NCBI GenBank assembly: GCA_023411375.1
Contig: JAEYOW010000010.1
Location: 186,001 to 250,000, forward strand
DNA: 64,000 nt
Direction: 5' to 3'
Source of the DNA: Bacillota bacterium
GTDB lineage: Bacteria; Bacillota; Clostridia; Christensenellales; Aristaeellaceae
In this document: one piece after another, positions 42,914 through 51,119 of the stretch
Numbering within the stretch: position 1 is the stretch's first letter
Layout: the number at the start of each line of letters is the position of its first letter
Translations under genes and position numbers: made by a program
The notes under the pieces: model-generated
Told to the model about the DNA's origin: nothing
The model's database searches: none
What the model saw: only the letters and a program-made list of their open reading frames with translations

Positions 42914-43246
42914 TTGGCAGGCCCCGCCTTCAACCTGCCATCCAGTTTTGTACTATACACGGTCGGGCCGGCCGTGCGCGGGCAACCGACGGCACGGGAG
43001 CGCTGGCCGCTAGCTTCCTGCTACCGCGCCTGCCTCGACCTGGCCGTTCAAAGCCGCCTGCGCTCCATCGCCTTTTGCTGTATTTCAACGGGCGAATATC
43101 ACTTTCCGGGCGAACAGGCGGCGCAAATCGCGGTGAACGCCGTGCGCAACCACAGCGCAGTAAAAAATGATGAAATAAAGGTGATCTTCAATGTCTTCAG
43201 CTCCAGAGACGAAGCGCTTTATAAAAATCTTCTTGGCACAGCTTAA
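42914..43246 (+). pseudogene. 5'-truncated macrodomain (ADP-ribosylhydrolase) gene
   Basis: The C-terminal half of a macrodomain of the kind found next to SirTM sirtuins: FNLPSSFVLYTVGPAVRG, then SCYRACLDLAVQSRL, SIAFCCISTGEYHFP and AAQIAVNAV. The N-terminal half with the ADP-ribose-binding VNAAN segment is absent; upstream codons are unrelated and the putative TTG start has no good ribosome site. The 3' end overlaps the sirtuin by 56 nt, as in intact operons. Confidence 0.75.
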
Positions 43247-44065
43247 GCAGCTTGGCAAGGAGCTTGAAATGGCGGACGCCGTTTTGGTGGGCGCGGGCGC
43301 GGGACTGTCCGCCTCGGCCGGGTTAAGCTACTCCGGCGAGCGGTTCACGCGCTACTTTCGGGACTTCCACAAAAAATACGGCATCGCGGATATGTATGAG
43401 GGTGGTTTCTATCCCTTCGCCACACAGGAAGAATATTGGGCCTGGTGGAGCCGGCAAATCCTGATCAACCGCTATGATGTACCCACGGGCAAGCTCTATC
43501 TCGATCTGCTGGAGCTGCTGCGCGGCAGAAACTATTTTGTCCTGACAACGAACGTGGATCATCAGTTCCAGCTCGCCGGGTTTGATAAGGAACGCCTGTT
43601 CTACACCAGGGCGATTATGGCCTGTGGCAATGCGCAAAGGCTTGCCACGCCAACACCTGTAATAATGAAGAAGCGGTTCGTCGGATGGTCTTGCAGCAGC
43701 GGAACATGCGGGTACCCAGCGACCTTTTGCCCCGCTGCCCGGCATGCGGCGGCCCCATGACCATGAACCTGCGCCGCGATGGCTTCTTTGTTCAGGACGA
43801 GGGCTGGCATGCTGCGCAACACCGCTATGACGCCTTTCTCCGCAGCCATAAGCATCGGAAGATTTTGCTGCTGGAGCTTGGGGTTGGCTTCAACACCCCC
43901 GGGATCGTCAAGTATCCGTTTTGGCTGATGGCGGCACAGAATCCCCATGCCTCCTATGCCTGCCTTAACATGGACGCGACGCCCTTTCCACGCGAGCTGA
44001 ATAAACGCGCGCCCCGTCTGAAAGGCGATGTCGGCGCCACGCTGGCGGTGCTTCTGGCCATGTGA
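43191..44065 (+). pseudogene. Frameshifted SirTM-type sirtuin gene
   Basis: Intact beginning: a Rossmann NAD site VGAGAGLSASAGL and FVLTTNVDHQF. At about 43605, after FYT, the reading frame must move for the expected QGDYGLWQC to follow; one base appears to be missing in ACCAGG. In the second frame the protein continues with the zinc-ribbon CPAC and a complete C-terminus to 44065. SirTM sirtuins act as ADP-ribosyltransferases on lipoylated GcvH-like proteins and pair with a macrodomain eraser. No lipoate ligase or GcvH-like gene is nearby. A sequencing error is possible, but the truncated macrodomain favours real decay. Confidence 0.78.
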
Positions 44066-44197
44066 TTCGGATGCTGGGCCGCCATATCTCCGGCGGCGAT
44101 ATCTGCAAGTTTTTTACGTAATTCAGCCTGTTTCGCATCGGAAAGCGCAGCATATTTCCGTTCCCGCAGTTCTTGACCGTTTTCTGCAAAAAAGCCT

Positions 44198-44228
44198 TTG
44201 ACTATCATCGTGCATGAGGGTTTATACT
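44198..44228 (+). promoter_or_regulatory. Promoter of the DapB-like dehydrogenase gene
   Basis: TTGACT (44198-44203), 19 bp, TATACT (44223-44228). The spacer is longer than optimal. The start would lie about 28 nt before the ATG. Confidence 0.45.
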
Positions 44229-44262
44229 AACCTCGTAAAAAGGACAAGGAGGTATTTCTCTC

Positions 44263-45288
44263 ATGGAAAAAATCAAGGTCGTCCAGTATGGCTGCGGAAA
44301 GATGAGCAAATACATTTTGCGCTATCTGCATGAAAAGGGCGCGCAGATCGTCGGTGCCATCGACGTCAACCCCGCCATCGTCGGTATGGATATCGGCGAT
44401 TATGCGCAACTTGGCGTAAAGACCGGCGTGCTCATCAGCGGCAACGCCGGCGAGGTGCTGGACAGCGCCGACGCCGATATCGCCGTCGTCACGCTTTTCA
44501 GTTTGGTAGGCGACTGCTATGACCATTACGTCGAATGTCTCAGCCGCGGCATCAGCGTCATCACCACCTGCGAGGAAGCTACCTATTCTTGGACCACCGA
44601 TCCCGTTCGCGCCAACAAGCTGGACGTGCTGGCAAAGGAAAACGGTTGCACCTTTGTCGGCAGCGGCATGGAGGACGTTTTCTGGGTCAATATGGTCGGC
44701 ATGGTGGCCGGTGGCTGCCACTGCATCAACAAAATCGAGGGCGCGGTCAGCTATAATGTGGAGGACTATGGTCTCGCTCTGGCTCAGGCTCACGGAGTAG
44801 GCCTGACGCCCGATGAGTTTGAGAAGCAGATCGCGCATCCCGAAACGCTGGAGCCCGCCTACGTGTGGAATTCCAATGAGGCGCTGGCCTCTAAAATGGG
44901 CTGGACCATCAAGAGTCAAACCCAGAAGTGCGTGCCATATTTCCATAAGGGCGACCTGTACTCCTCCACGCTTGGCGCCACCATCCCCGAGGGCAACTGC
45001 ATCGGCATGGCGGCGGTCGTCACCACCGAAACCTATCAGGGGCCAGTCATCGAAACTCAATGCATCGGCAAGGTTTACGGCCCGGACGATGGCGATATGT
45101 GCGACTGGAAGATCACCGGTGAACCCGATACCGAGTTTCACGTGGTCAAGCCCGCAACCGTCGAGCATACCTGCGCCACCATCGTCAACCGTATTCCCAC
45201 CGTGCTGCGCGCGCCTGCGGGTCTTGTCACCCTGGACCAGCTGGACGAGATCTCCTACCTCTCCTATCCCATGAACTTTTACTGCTGA
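44263..45288 (+). CDS. DapB-like NAD(P)-dependent dehydrogenase (2,4-diaminopentanoate dehydrogenase-like)
   Basis: A 341-residue oxidoreductase with an N-terminal Rossmann domain (VVQYGCGKMSKYILRYL, VGAIDVNPAIVGMDIGD) of the dihydrodipicolinate-reductase type and a C-terminal substrate domain (GSGMEDVFWVNMVGMVAGG, PAGLVTLDQLDEISYLSYPM). The closest named family by eye is 2,4-diaminopentanoate dehydrogenase of ornithine fermentation, but no other ornithine genes are near, so the substrate is uncertain. The ATG follows CAAGGAGG. It stands alone; a 12-15 bp hairpin without T-run lies at about 45329-45358 downstream. Confidence 0.78.
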   Translation: MEKIKVVQYGCGKMSKYILRYLHEKGAQIVGAIDVNPAIVGMDIGDYAQLGVKTGVLISGNAGEVLDSADADIAVVTLFSLVGDCYDHYVECLSRGISVITTCEEATYSWTTDPVRANKLDVLAKENGCTFVGSGMEDVFWVNMVGMVAGGCHCINKIEGAVSYNVEDYGLALAQAHGVGLTPDEFEKQIAHPETLEPAYVWNSNEALASKMGWTIKSQTQKCVPYFHKGDLYSSTLGATIPEGNCIGMAAVVTTETYQGPVIETQCIGKVYGPDDGDMCDWKITGEPDTEFHVVKPATVEHTCATIVNRIPTVLRAPAGLVTLDQLDEISYLSYPMNFYC

Positions 45289-45467
45289 CGCATCCGTGCG
45301 GCTGGTTATGCCGGCGGATATTCTGAGCGGCGGGCTGCATAGGCAGCCTGCCGCTGCCGTATATGGCTATAAAACCAATCGCCCGCCCGCAACACATTTT
45401 TTTGAGCACGACAAAACCACCGTCTTTCGACAGCGGCTTCATCGTATCAACCATAGGGTGATCAAGG

Positions 45468-45542
45468 TGGAGGTGCCATCCGGATTTGAACCGGAGAATA
45501 AAGGTTTTGCAGACCTTCGCCTTACCACTTGGCTATGGCACC
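45468..45542 (-). tRNA. tRNA-Cys (GCA)
   Basis: The minus strand folds as a cloverleaf: acceptor GGTGCCA/TGGCACC, anticodon loop with GCA, T loop GGTTCAAATCC, discriminator T, and encoded CCA. Last of five tandem tRNAs. Confidence 0.96.
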
Positions 45543-45547
45543 GTGTG

Positions 45548-45622
45548 TGGAGCGGTAGACGAGATTCGAACTCGCGACATCCACCTTGGCAAGGTGGCAC
45601 TCTACCACTGAGCTACTACCGC
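45548..45622 (-). tRNA. tRNA-Gly (GCC)
   Basis: Minus-strand cloverleaf: acceptor GCGGTAG/CTACCGC, anticodon GCC, T arm GAGTTCGAATCTC, encoded CCA. Confidence 0.96.
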
Positions 45623-45627
45623 ACACG

Positions 45628-45703
45628 TGGTGCCTTGGGGCGGAATCGAACCACCGACACGTAGATTTTCAGTCTACTGCTCTACCGACTGAGCTACCAA
45701 GGC
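45628..45703 (-). tRNA. tRNA-Phe (GAA)
   Basis: Minus-strand cloverleaf: acceptor GCCTTGG/CCAAGGC, anticodon loop CTGAAAA with GAA, T arm GGTTCGATTCC, discriminator A, encoded CCA. Confidence 0.96.
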
Positions 45704-45707
45704 ATGT

Positions 45708-45784
45708 TGGCGACCCGGAAGGGGCTCGAACCCTCGACCTCCAGCGTGACAGGCTGGCATTCTAACCAACTGAACTACCGGGCC
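45708..45784 (-). tRNA. tRNA-Asp (GTC)
   Basis: Minus-strand cloverleaf: acceptor GGCCCGG/CCGGGTC with a G:T pair, anticodon GTC, T arm GGGTTCGAGCCC, discriminator G, encoded CCA. Confidence 0.96.
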
Positions 45785-45789
45785 ATTTT

Positions 45790-45865
45790 TGGTGGGAACA
45801 ACAGGGCTCGAACCTGTGACCCTCTGCTTGTAAGGCAGATGCTCTCCCAGCTGAGCTATGCTCCC
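45790..45865 (-). tRNA. tRNA-Val (TAC)
   Basis: Minus-strand cloverleaf: acceptor GGGAGCA/TGTTCCC, anticodon loop CTTACAA with TAC, T arm AGGTTCGAGCCCT, discriminator A, encoded CCA. First tRNA after the promoter. Confidence 0.96.
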
Positions 45866-45907
45866 CCAACCTTGCTACTGCCGCGCACACTCGCGGCGAC
45901 GTGTTAT

Positions 45908-45936
45908 ATCATAACCGCAATCAGGACGTTTGTCAA
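45908..45936 (-). promoter_or_regulatory. Strong promoter of the tRNA operon
   Basis: On the minus strand TTGACA (45931-45936), 17 bp, TATGAT (45908-45913), about 35 nt before tRNA-Val. A TGCCAAAGCGCG/CGCGTTTTGGCA hairpin lies upstream at 45986-46018. Confidence 0.88.
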
Positions 45937-46059
45937 TAATCAAAATCAAAAAAAGTGAATTTTTTTCCGTTTTCTTATCCCGGGATGCCAAAGCGCGTAT
46001 TTCGGTCGCGTTTTGGCATTTCAAAACAACTCGCGGACGGGATGGAGCTTCACGGCGTT

Positions 46060-46251
46060 TCAGCGTGCCAGCGCCATCAGCAGCAACAAAACCGCCGCCA
46101 CGGCCGCGCCCGGCAGGGCGGCGCGCGCCGCGCCAAAGTTCCCGCAGTTGGCATTCCTCGCCGGATAAAGCGCCTCCCGCTCAAAAAGATCATATGCGTT
46201 TACATCTTCCGATAGCATACGGGCAAAAGTGTTCAGGTTCATTTTCATCAT
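46060..46251 (-). CDS. Small tail-anchored membrane protein under a MerR-type promoter
   Basis: A 63-residue protein: a soluble N-terminus (MNLNTFARMLSEDVNAYDLF) with one Cys in the middle, and a C-terminal TM helix (GAAVAAVLLLLMALAR). No family was recognised. The ATG at 46251 is 9 nt after GGAGGA, and the gene sits 70 nt downstream of a MerR-type 19-bp-spacer promoter, which together support it as real. The operator matches the one at the flavodoxin/MerR locus, so it is probably induced by the same signal. Confidence 0.65.
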   Translation of the reverse strand: MMKMNLNTFARMLSEDVNAYDLFEREALYPARNANCGNFGAARAALPGAAVAAVLLLLMALAR

Positions 46252-46318
46252 TAACAATCATCCTCCAATTCGCGACGGCTTTGAAAAAGCCCTTCCGTTT
46301 TGTTTGCTGTTCATAAAG

Positions 46319-46349
46319 ATCATACATCTTAAAGTTAACTTTAAGTCAA
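46319..46349 (-). promoter_or_regulatory. MerR-type promoter with perfect palindrome
   Basis: Minus strand TTGACT (46344-46349), 19 bp, TATGAT (46319-46324). The spacer holds the perfect 18-bp palindrome CTTAAAGTTAACTTTAAG (46328-46345), the same half-sites (CTTAAAG) as the flavodoxin promoter at 27289-27319. Confidence 0.78.
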
Positions 46350-46444
46350 GTCTTTTTGATTTTTTCTTTCATAAAAAATTACTCCTCCGAATTTTATTCT
46401 TAAAAAGCCGCGCCGCCAAGGCCATAATACATTGCAAAAAAATC

Positions 46445-46473
46445 TTGCCAAACAAACATAACTATGCTATAAT
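46445..46473 (+). promoter_or_regulatory. rpmE promoter
   Basis: TTGCCA (46445-46450), 17 bp, TATAAT (46468-46473) preceded by TGC. Confidence 0.8.
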
Positions 46474-46526
46474 TCATTTTGCGGTTTAAACAGAACCCAC
46501 AGCATGCGCAAAAGAGGTGAAAATGC

Positions 46527-46727
46527 GTGAAAGAGAAGATCCATCCCAAATATGGCAAGTCTACCGTTCGTTGCGTGTGCGGTGAGACGTTCGAAACCGG
46601 TTCGGTCAAGCCCGAGCTGAAGGTCGAAATTTGCTCCAAGTGCCACCCCTTCTTTACCGGCAAGCAAAAGCTGGTTGACAGCGGCGGACGCGTTGATCGC
46701 TTCAAGAAGCGTTTCAATATGGAATAA
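46527..46727 (+). CDS. rpmE: 50S ribosomal protein L31
   Basis: A 66-residue L31 of the zinc-binding type: CVCGETF and CSKCHPF supply the Cys ligands, and the C-terminus GGRVDRFKKRF is characteristic. The start is a GTG at 46527, 8 nt after AGAGGTG; an out-of-frame ATG at 46523 precedes it. It is followed by its own terminator, then the yqhQ-like gene, the usual order in Firmicutes. Confidence 0.97.
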   Translation: MKEKIHPKYGKSTVRCVCGETFETGSVKPELKVEICSKCHPFFTGKQKLVDSGGRVDRFKKRFNME

Positions 46728-46737
46728 GCCATTCAAC

Positions 46738-46769
46738 AAAGAGTGCCGTTTTAGGCGCTCTTTTTGATT
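46738..46769 (+). terminator. Terminator after rpmE
   Basis: AAAGAGTGCC (46738-46747) and GGCGCTCTTT (46754-46763), one G:T/mismatch position, with the T-run continuing to 46765. Confidence 0.85.
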
Positions 46770-46893
46770 TTCTCCCAAAATCATACGTTTTGGAAAGCGC
46801 GTTCGCATGCAGGAAACAAAGCGTATCCCGTCGAAATAGACAACTTGTTCGTTTGCATTTTTTTGCGGCGGGCGGAAAGGATTTGGTTTAAGT

Positions 46894-48024
46894 ATGATTA
46901 AAGGAAATCAACCCGCGTGCAAGCGCGTGGATATCGGCGGCCAGGCCGTCATGGAGGGCGTTATGATGAAAGCGCCCGACGCGATCGCCGTATCCGTACG
47001 CCGCCCGGACCGCTCCATCGTTACCAAGCGCTCAGCCTATCATCCCCTGTCCGAAAAGCATAAGTGGATGGGCTATCCCTTCCTGCGCGGCATCGTCAAC
47101 ATGGTCACCATGCTTTCCATGGGCATGAGCACCCTTCAGCAGAGCACCGAAATGCTCGGCATTATGGACGAGGAGCCGACTAAATTCGAAAAATGGCTTT
47201 CAAAGAAGCTCGGCAAGGGCATTGATAAAATTGTCATGGGCGTGGCAATCGTGCTTGCGGTTATACTGTCCATCGGTTTGTTCTTCGTCATCCCGGAGCT
47301 GTTTGCCAAGCTGCTTAAGACATGGATGCCGGACCCCTCCATGAATTGGCTGATCAATTTGCTCAGCGGTATTCTGCGCATCCTCATTCTAATCGCTTAC
47401 ATCCTGTTCTGCGCCAAGGTGCCGGATGTGCGCCGCACGTTTGAGTACCATGGCGCGGAGCATAAAACCGTCTACTGCCATGAGCACGACCTGTCTCTCA
47501 CCCCCGAAAACGCCCGGCAGTTCACCACGTTGCATCCTCGCTGCGGCACCAGCTTTCTGCTGATTGTGTTCGTGCTTTCCATCGTGCTGTTCACGCTGGT
47601 GGGCTATCAGGGCAGCAATTTTTTCTGGCGGCTGCTCAGCCGGCTCGCGCTCCTGCCCATTGTCGCGGGCATCAGCTACGAGGTGCTCAAGGGCCTTGCG
47701 CACAGCGACAGCAAAATTGCGCGCATCCTCCGCTGGCCAGGCATGCAGATGCAGCGCCTCACCACCAAGGAGCCCACGGACGAGATGCTTGAGGTCGCCA
47801 TCGTATCCATGAACGTGGCGCTCCACGGCCTGCCCGAAGGCTGCGAAACAACGCCGGAGGGCTATACCGTCATCCGTGATTACCGTATGGCCGATCCCAG
47901 CTATGTGCCGCCCGCTGCCAGCGCGTCCGGGGACGCCGCCGCACAGGGCGTTGAGGTCAAACAAGCCGCCGTCGGGCGTGAGGCCGCTCCCATGAACTCC
48001 CCTGAACCCGCCGAGGCCAACTGA
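46894..48024 (+). CDS. DUF1385 (YqhQ-like) membrane protein
   Basis: A 376-residue membrane protein of DUF1385: N-terminal VDIGGQAVMEGVMMKAP, several TM helices (about residues 105-130, 145-175, 215-260), and the conserved EYHGAEHKTVYC and LHPRCGTSFL blocks. The last 50 residues are low-complexity Ala/Pro-rich. The function of the family is not established. It lies between rpmE and prmC, and the ATG is about 14 nt from GGAAAGG, a rather long distance. Confidence 0.92.
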   Translation: MIKGNQPACKRVDIGGQAVMEGVMMKAPDAIAVSVRRPDRSIVTKRSAYHPLSEKHKWMGYPFLRGIVNMVTMLSMGMSTLQQSTEMLGIMDEEPTKFEKWLSKKLGKGIDKIVMGVAIVLAVILSIGLFFVIPELFAKLLKTWMPDPSMNWLINLLSGILRILILIAYILFCAKVPDVRRTFEYHGAEHKTVYCHEHDLSLTPENARQFTTLHPRCGTSFLLIVFVLSIVLFTLVGYQGSNFFWRLLSRLALLPIVAGISYEVLKGLAHSDSKIARILRWPGMQMQRLTTKEPTDEMLEVAIVSMNVALHGLPEGCETTPEGYTVIRDYRMADPSYVPPAASASGDAAAQGVEVKQAAVGREAAPMNSPEPAEAN

Positions 48025-48030
48025 AAGCCC

Positions 48031-48882
48031 ATGACCATCCGACAAGCCCTTCATTCCGCTACGCAGGCGCTTTTGGCCGCCGGCATTCCCGACCCCGGGC
48101 AGGACGCGCAGCTTCTTCTCTCGCACGTCACGGGCATGCCGCGCCTTGAAATGCGCTTAAACGGCAGTAATCCGCTTTCCCCCGAGCAGGAGCAACGATT
48201 TGCGTCGCTCCTGCTTTCGCGCACCAGGAGGGAGCCGCTGCAATACCTGCTCCGCGAGCAATGCTTCTACGGCCTTGATTTTATGGTGGACGGGCGCGTG
48301 CTCATACCCCGGCAGGAAACCGAAACCCTGTGCGAAGTTGGCGTTTGTCACCTGCGTGGCTGCCCTTCCCCTACGGCGCTTGACCTGTGTACGGGCAGCG
48401 GCGCGATTGCCGTTACCCTCAAGCATGAATGCCCCGCCGCGGAAGTAACCGGCTCGGACGCGAGCGCCGACGCATTGGCGGTAGCGGCGCTCAACGCAAA
48501 ACGCAACCGCGTATCCGTCCGCTTTGTACTTGGCGATTTGTTCCAGCCCGTTGCAGATGCGCGCTTCGACCTTATCCTCTCCAATCCTCCCTACATTCCA
48601 AGCGCGGATTGCGAAGCCCTTCAGCCCGAGGTTCTGCACGAGCCGCGCATGGCGCTGGACGGCGGCGCCGACGGGCTGGACTTCTACCGGCGAATCGCCG
48701 GGCTCGCGCATTCGCATCTCGTTCCCGGCGGCCTTGTGGCAGTCGAAGCGGGTGACGGACAGGCCCGGCCTGTCGCGGCGTTGTTTGAAAACAGCGGCCG
48801 CTACCAAAGCGCACTCATCCTCAACGACCTTTACGGCCACGAGCGCGTCGTAATCGCGCACGCCGCCGCCGACCCGACGTAG
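48031..48882 (+). CDS. prmC: Release factor glutamine methyltransferase
   Basis: A 283-residue S-adenosylmethionine-dependent enzyme that methylates the Gln of the GGQ motif of release factors. The N-terminal helical domain (SATQALLAAGIPDPGQDAQ) is followed by the Rossmann domain with LDLCTGSGAIAVTL and the catalytic NPPYIPSADC. Its substrate RF1 is encoded next (62 nt downstream). It starts 6 nt after the yqhQ-like stop. Confidence 0.95.
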   Translation: MTIRQALHSATQALLAAGIPDPGQDAQLLLSHVTGMPRLEMRLNGSNPLSPEQEQRFASLLLSRTRREPLQYLLREQCFYGLDFMVDGRVLIPRQETETLCEVGVCHLRGCPSPTALDLCTGSGAIAVTLKHECPAAEVTGSDASADALAVAALNAKRNRVSVRFVLGDLFQPVADARFDLILSNPPYIPSADCEALQPEVLHEPRMALDGGADGLDFYRRIAGLAHSHLVPGGLVAVEAGDGQARPVAALFENSGRYQSALILNDLYGHERVVIAHAAADPT

Positions 48883-48944
48883 CGGCTTCAGACACGGTTT
48901 TTTGTCAAATTCCGATCCACACGTTAAAATTAAGGAGAAAAACC

Positions 48945-50012
48945 ATGTTTGAAAAATTTGATTGGATGACCGGCCGCTACGAGGAGCTTTCCGAAGCCGT
49001 CAGCCAGCCCGAGATTATCGCTAACCAGCCGCTTTGGCAAAAGCTCTTGAAGGAGCACGCGGCCCTGGAGCCTTCCGTCAATGCCTACCGCGCGTATCAA
49101 AAAACCCTGTCCGATATCGCAGGCGCGCGCGAGCTGCTGGCTCAGCCCGATATGGCGGAGCTTGCGCAGGAGGAGCTTTCGGAGCTGGAGGAGGCCAAAA
49201 CCGCGCAGGAGCATAGTCTAAAGCTTCTTCTCCTGCCCAGAGACCCGGATGCGGACCGCAACGTGGTGGTGGAAATCCGCCAGGGCGCGGGCGGCGATGA
49301 AGCCGCGCTTTTTGGGGCGCTGCTGCTGCGCATGTACACGCGCTACGCCGAGCGCCACCGCTTTCGCGTGGAACCCGTCAGCTATAACATGACCGAGCTG
49401 GGCGGCGTTAAGGAAGCCGTATTTACCATTGTGGGCGAGGGTGCGTTCAGCCGTCTGAAATACGAAAGCGGCGTGCACCGCGTCCAGCGCGTACCCACAA
49501 CGGAATCCGGCGGCCGCATCCACACCAGCACCTGTACCGTAGCTGTCCTGCCGGAGGTGGAGGACGTGGACGTAACCATCAACCCAAACGATCTGCGCAT
49601 CGACGTCTACCGCTCCACGGGCCACGGCGGCCAATGCGTCAACACAACCGACAGCGCCGTGCGCATCACCCACCTGCCCACCGGGCTGGTCGTTACCTGC
49701 CAGGATGAAAAGAGCCAGATCAAAAACCGTGACAAGGCCATGCGCGTATTGAAAAGCCGCCTGTACGACAAGCTGCGCGAGGAAAAGGACAGCGAGTACG
49801 CGCAGAACCGGCGCGGCCAGATCGGCACGGGCGACCGCAGCGAGCGCATCCGAACCTATAATTTTCCCCAGGGCCGCGTGACCGATCACCGCATCGGCCT
49901 CACCCTATACCGCATCGACGAGATTTTGGACGGCGACCTGGACGAGGTGATCGACGCCCTGCTTTTGGCCGAGCAGGCCGAAAAGCTCAAGGAGTTTGGA
50001 GATCAGCAGTAA
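48945..50012 (+). CDS. prfA: Peptide chain release factor 1
   Basis: A 355-residue RF1 that recognises UAA and UAG. The GGQ motif for peptidyl-tRNA hydrolysis is in STGHGGQCVNTTDSAVR, and the domain 2 signature RVQRVPTTESGGRIHTST is present. The ATG follows TTAAGGAG. Its stop codon is directly followed by the ATG of the next gene. Confidence 0.97.
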   Translation: MFEKFDWMTGRYEELSEAVSQPEIIANQPLWQKLLKEHAALEPSVNAYRAYQKTLSDIAGARELLAQPDMAELAQEELSELEEAKTAQEHSLKLLLLPRDPDADRNVVVEIRQGAGGDEAALFGALLLRMYTRYAERHRFRVEPVSYNMTELGGVKEAVFTIVGEGAFSRLKYESGVHRVQRVPTTESGGRIHTSTCTVAVLPEVEDVDVTINPNDLRIDVYRSTGHGGQCVNTTDSAVRITHLPTGLVVTCQDEKSQIKNRDKAMRVLKSRLYDKLREEKDSEYAQNRRGQIGTGDRSERIRTYNFPQGRVTDHRIGLTLYRIDEILDGDLDEVIDALLLAEQAEKLKEFGDQQ

Positions 50013-51071
50013 ATGAACACGCTTGTATTGCCCCCCACGGAGGAAAACATTGAAAAGGCCGCCGCCGCTTTGCTCAAGGGCGAGCTCATCGGCCTTCCAA
50101 CCGAAACCGTCTACGGCTTGGGCGCGAACGCGCTGGACGAAGGCGCCGTGCGCGCCATATTCGCCGCAAAGGGTCGCCCGGCGGATAACCCGCTGATCGT
50201 GCACGTGGCGCAGGCCGCCGCCGCCGAGTCGCTGTGCCGCATCAGCGAAGCGTCCCGCGCGCTGATGGCCGCCTTCTGTCCCGGGCCGCTGACGCTGCTC
50301 ATGCCTAAAAAGCCCTGTATCCCGGCGGTTGTCAACGCGGGCCTCAGCAGCGTGGCCGTGCGTATTCCCTCGCATCCCGTGGCGCAAAGTTTTCTCTGCG
50401 CATGCAAGGTGCCCGTAGCCGCGCCCAGCGCCAACACCAGCGGAAAACCCAGCCCCACCACGGCCATGCACGTCTATCATGATTTAAACGGCAAGCTGCC
50501 GTTCATTCTGGACGGCGGCCCCTGCCAGGTGGGGCTTGAAAGCACGGTGGTGGATATGACCGCCGAAATACCCACGGTGCTCCGTCCCGGCGGCGTAACC
50601 CCGGACATGCTGCTTACGGTGCTGCCGGAGGTGCGCGTGTCCGATAGCGTGCTGCGCCCCCTGCGCGACGGCGAGCGCGCGCTTTCCCCCGGCATGCGTT
50701 ACCGCCACTACGCGCCCGGCGGCCAGCTTACGCTGGTACGGGGCGGGCAGGCGAATGTGGAGGCCGTATGCCGCCTAATGTACGGCGAGGCCGTCCGCGC
50801 CGGAAAGTCCGCCCGCGTTCTGGCGTTTGAGGAGCATCTTTCCGCCTACGCCGGGCTGAATGTCCTATCCATCGGCAGCCTTCAACACCCCGAAACCATC
50901 GCCCGCGAGCTGTTCGCCGTTCTCCGCCGCATGGACGAGGAGGGCGTGGAGGCCCTCACCTGCGAGGTGCTGCCCCCGGAGGGCATCGGCCTTGCGATTA
51001 TGAACCGGTTAAGCCGTGCCGCTGCCTTCCGTGTCGTGGACGCAGACGCCGCTTCGGCAGGCGGGGCCTGA
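50013..51071 (+). CDS. tsaC: L-threonylcarbamoyladenylate synthase (YrdC-Sua5 type)
   Basis: A 352-residue two-domain enzyme making threonylcarbamoyl-AMP for the t6A37 modification of tRNAs. The YrdC domain has LIGLPTETVYGLGANA and KGRPADNPLIVHV and ends with a SSVAVRIPSHP strand; the C-terminal Sua5 domain (after about residue 210, SPGMRYRHYAPG) closes over the active site. It begins immediately after prfA with no gap, suggesting tight coupling. TsaC is the symbol of the reaction; the two-domain form is often called Sua5 or YwlC. Confidence 0.95.
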   Translation: MNTLVLPPTEENIEKAAAALLKGELIGLPTETVYGLGANALDEGAVRAIFAAKGRPADNPLIVHVAQAAAAESLCRISEASRALMAAFCPGPLTLLMPKKPCIPAVVNAGLSSVAVRIPSHPVAQSFLCACKVPVAAPSANTSGKPSPTTAMHVYHDLNGKLPFILDGGPCQVGLESTVVDMTAEIPTVLRPGGVTPDMLLTVLPEVRVSDSVLRPLRDGERALSPGMRYRHYAPGGQLTLVRGGQANVEAVCRLMYGEAVRAGKSARVLAFEEHLSAYAGLNVLSIGSLQHPETIARELFAVLRRMDEEGVEALTCEVLPPEGIGLAIMNRLSRAAAFRVVDADAASAGGA

Positions 51072-51119
51072 CTGCTCCGGTCCCCCCCTTTTCCCGCCGC
51101 CAATAGGGAGGTCATCCGT

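Noticed and set aside
42790..43170. 126-codon plus frame after the GNAT gene
   Set aside because: It spans a terminator and lies out of frame with the macrodomain remains; composition is not protein-like.
43954..44208. 84-codon minus frame partly over the sirtuin 3' end
   Set aside because: The first 50 residues look protein-like (a charged helix), but there is no ribosome site, and the frame runs into the sirtuin antisense; at most a relic.
45289..45467. Possible gene between the DapB-like gene and tRNA-Cys
   Set aside because: Frames are short and lack ribosome sites; only a GC-rich hairpin at about 45329-45358 is visible.
48902..48930. TTGTCA-N17-TAAAAT before prfA
   Set aside because: Transcription from it would start inside the prfA ribosome binding site; prfA more likely relies on readthrough from upstream.
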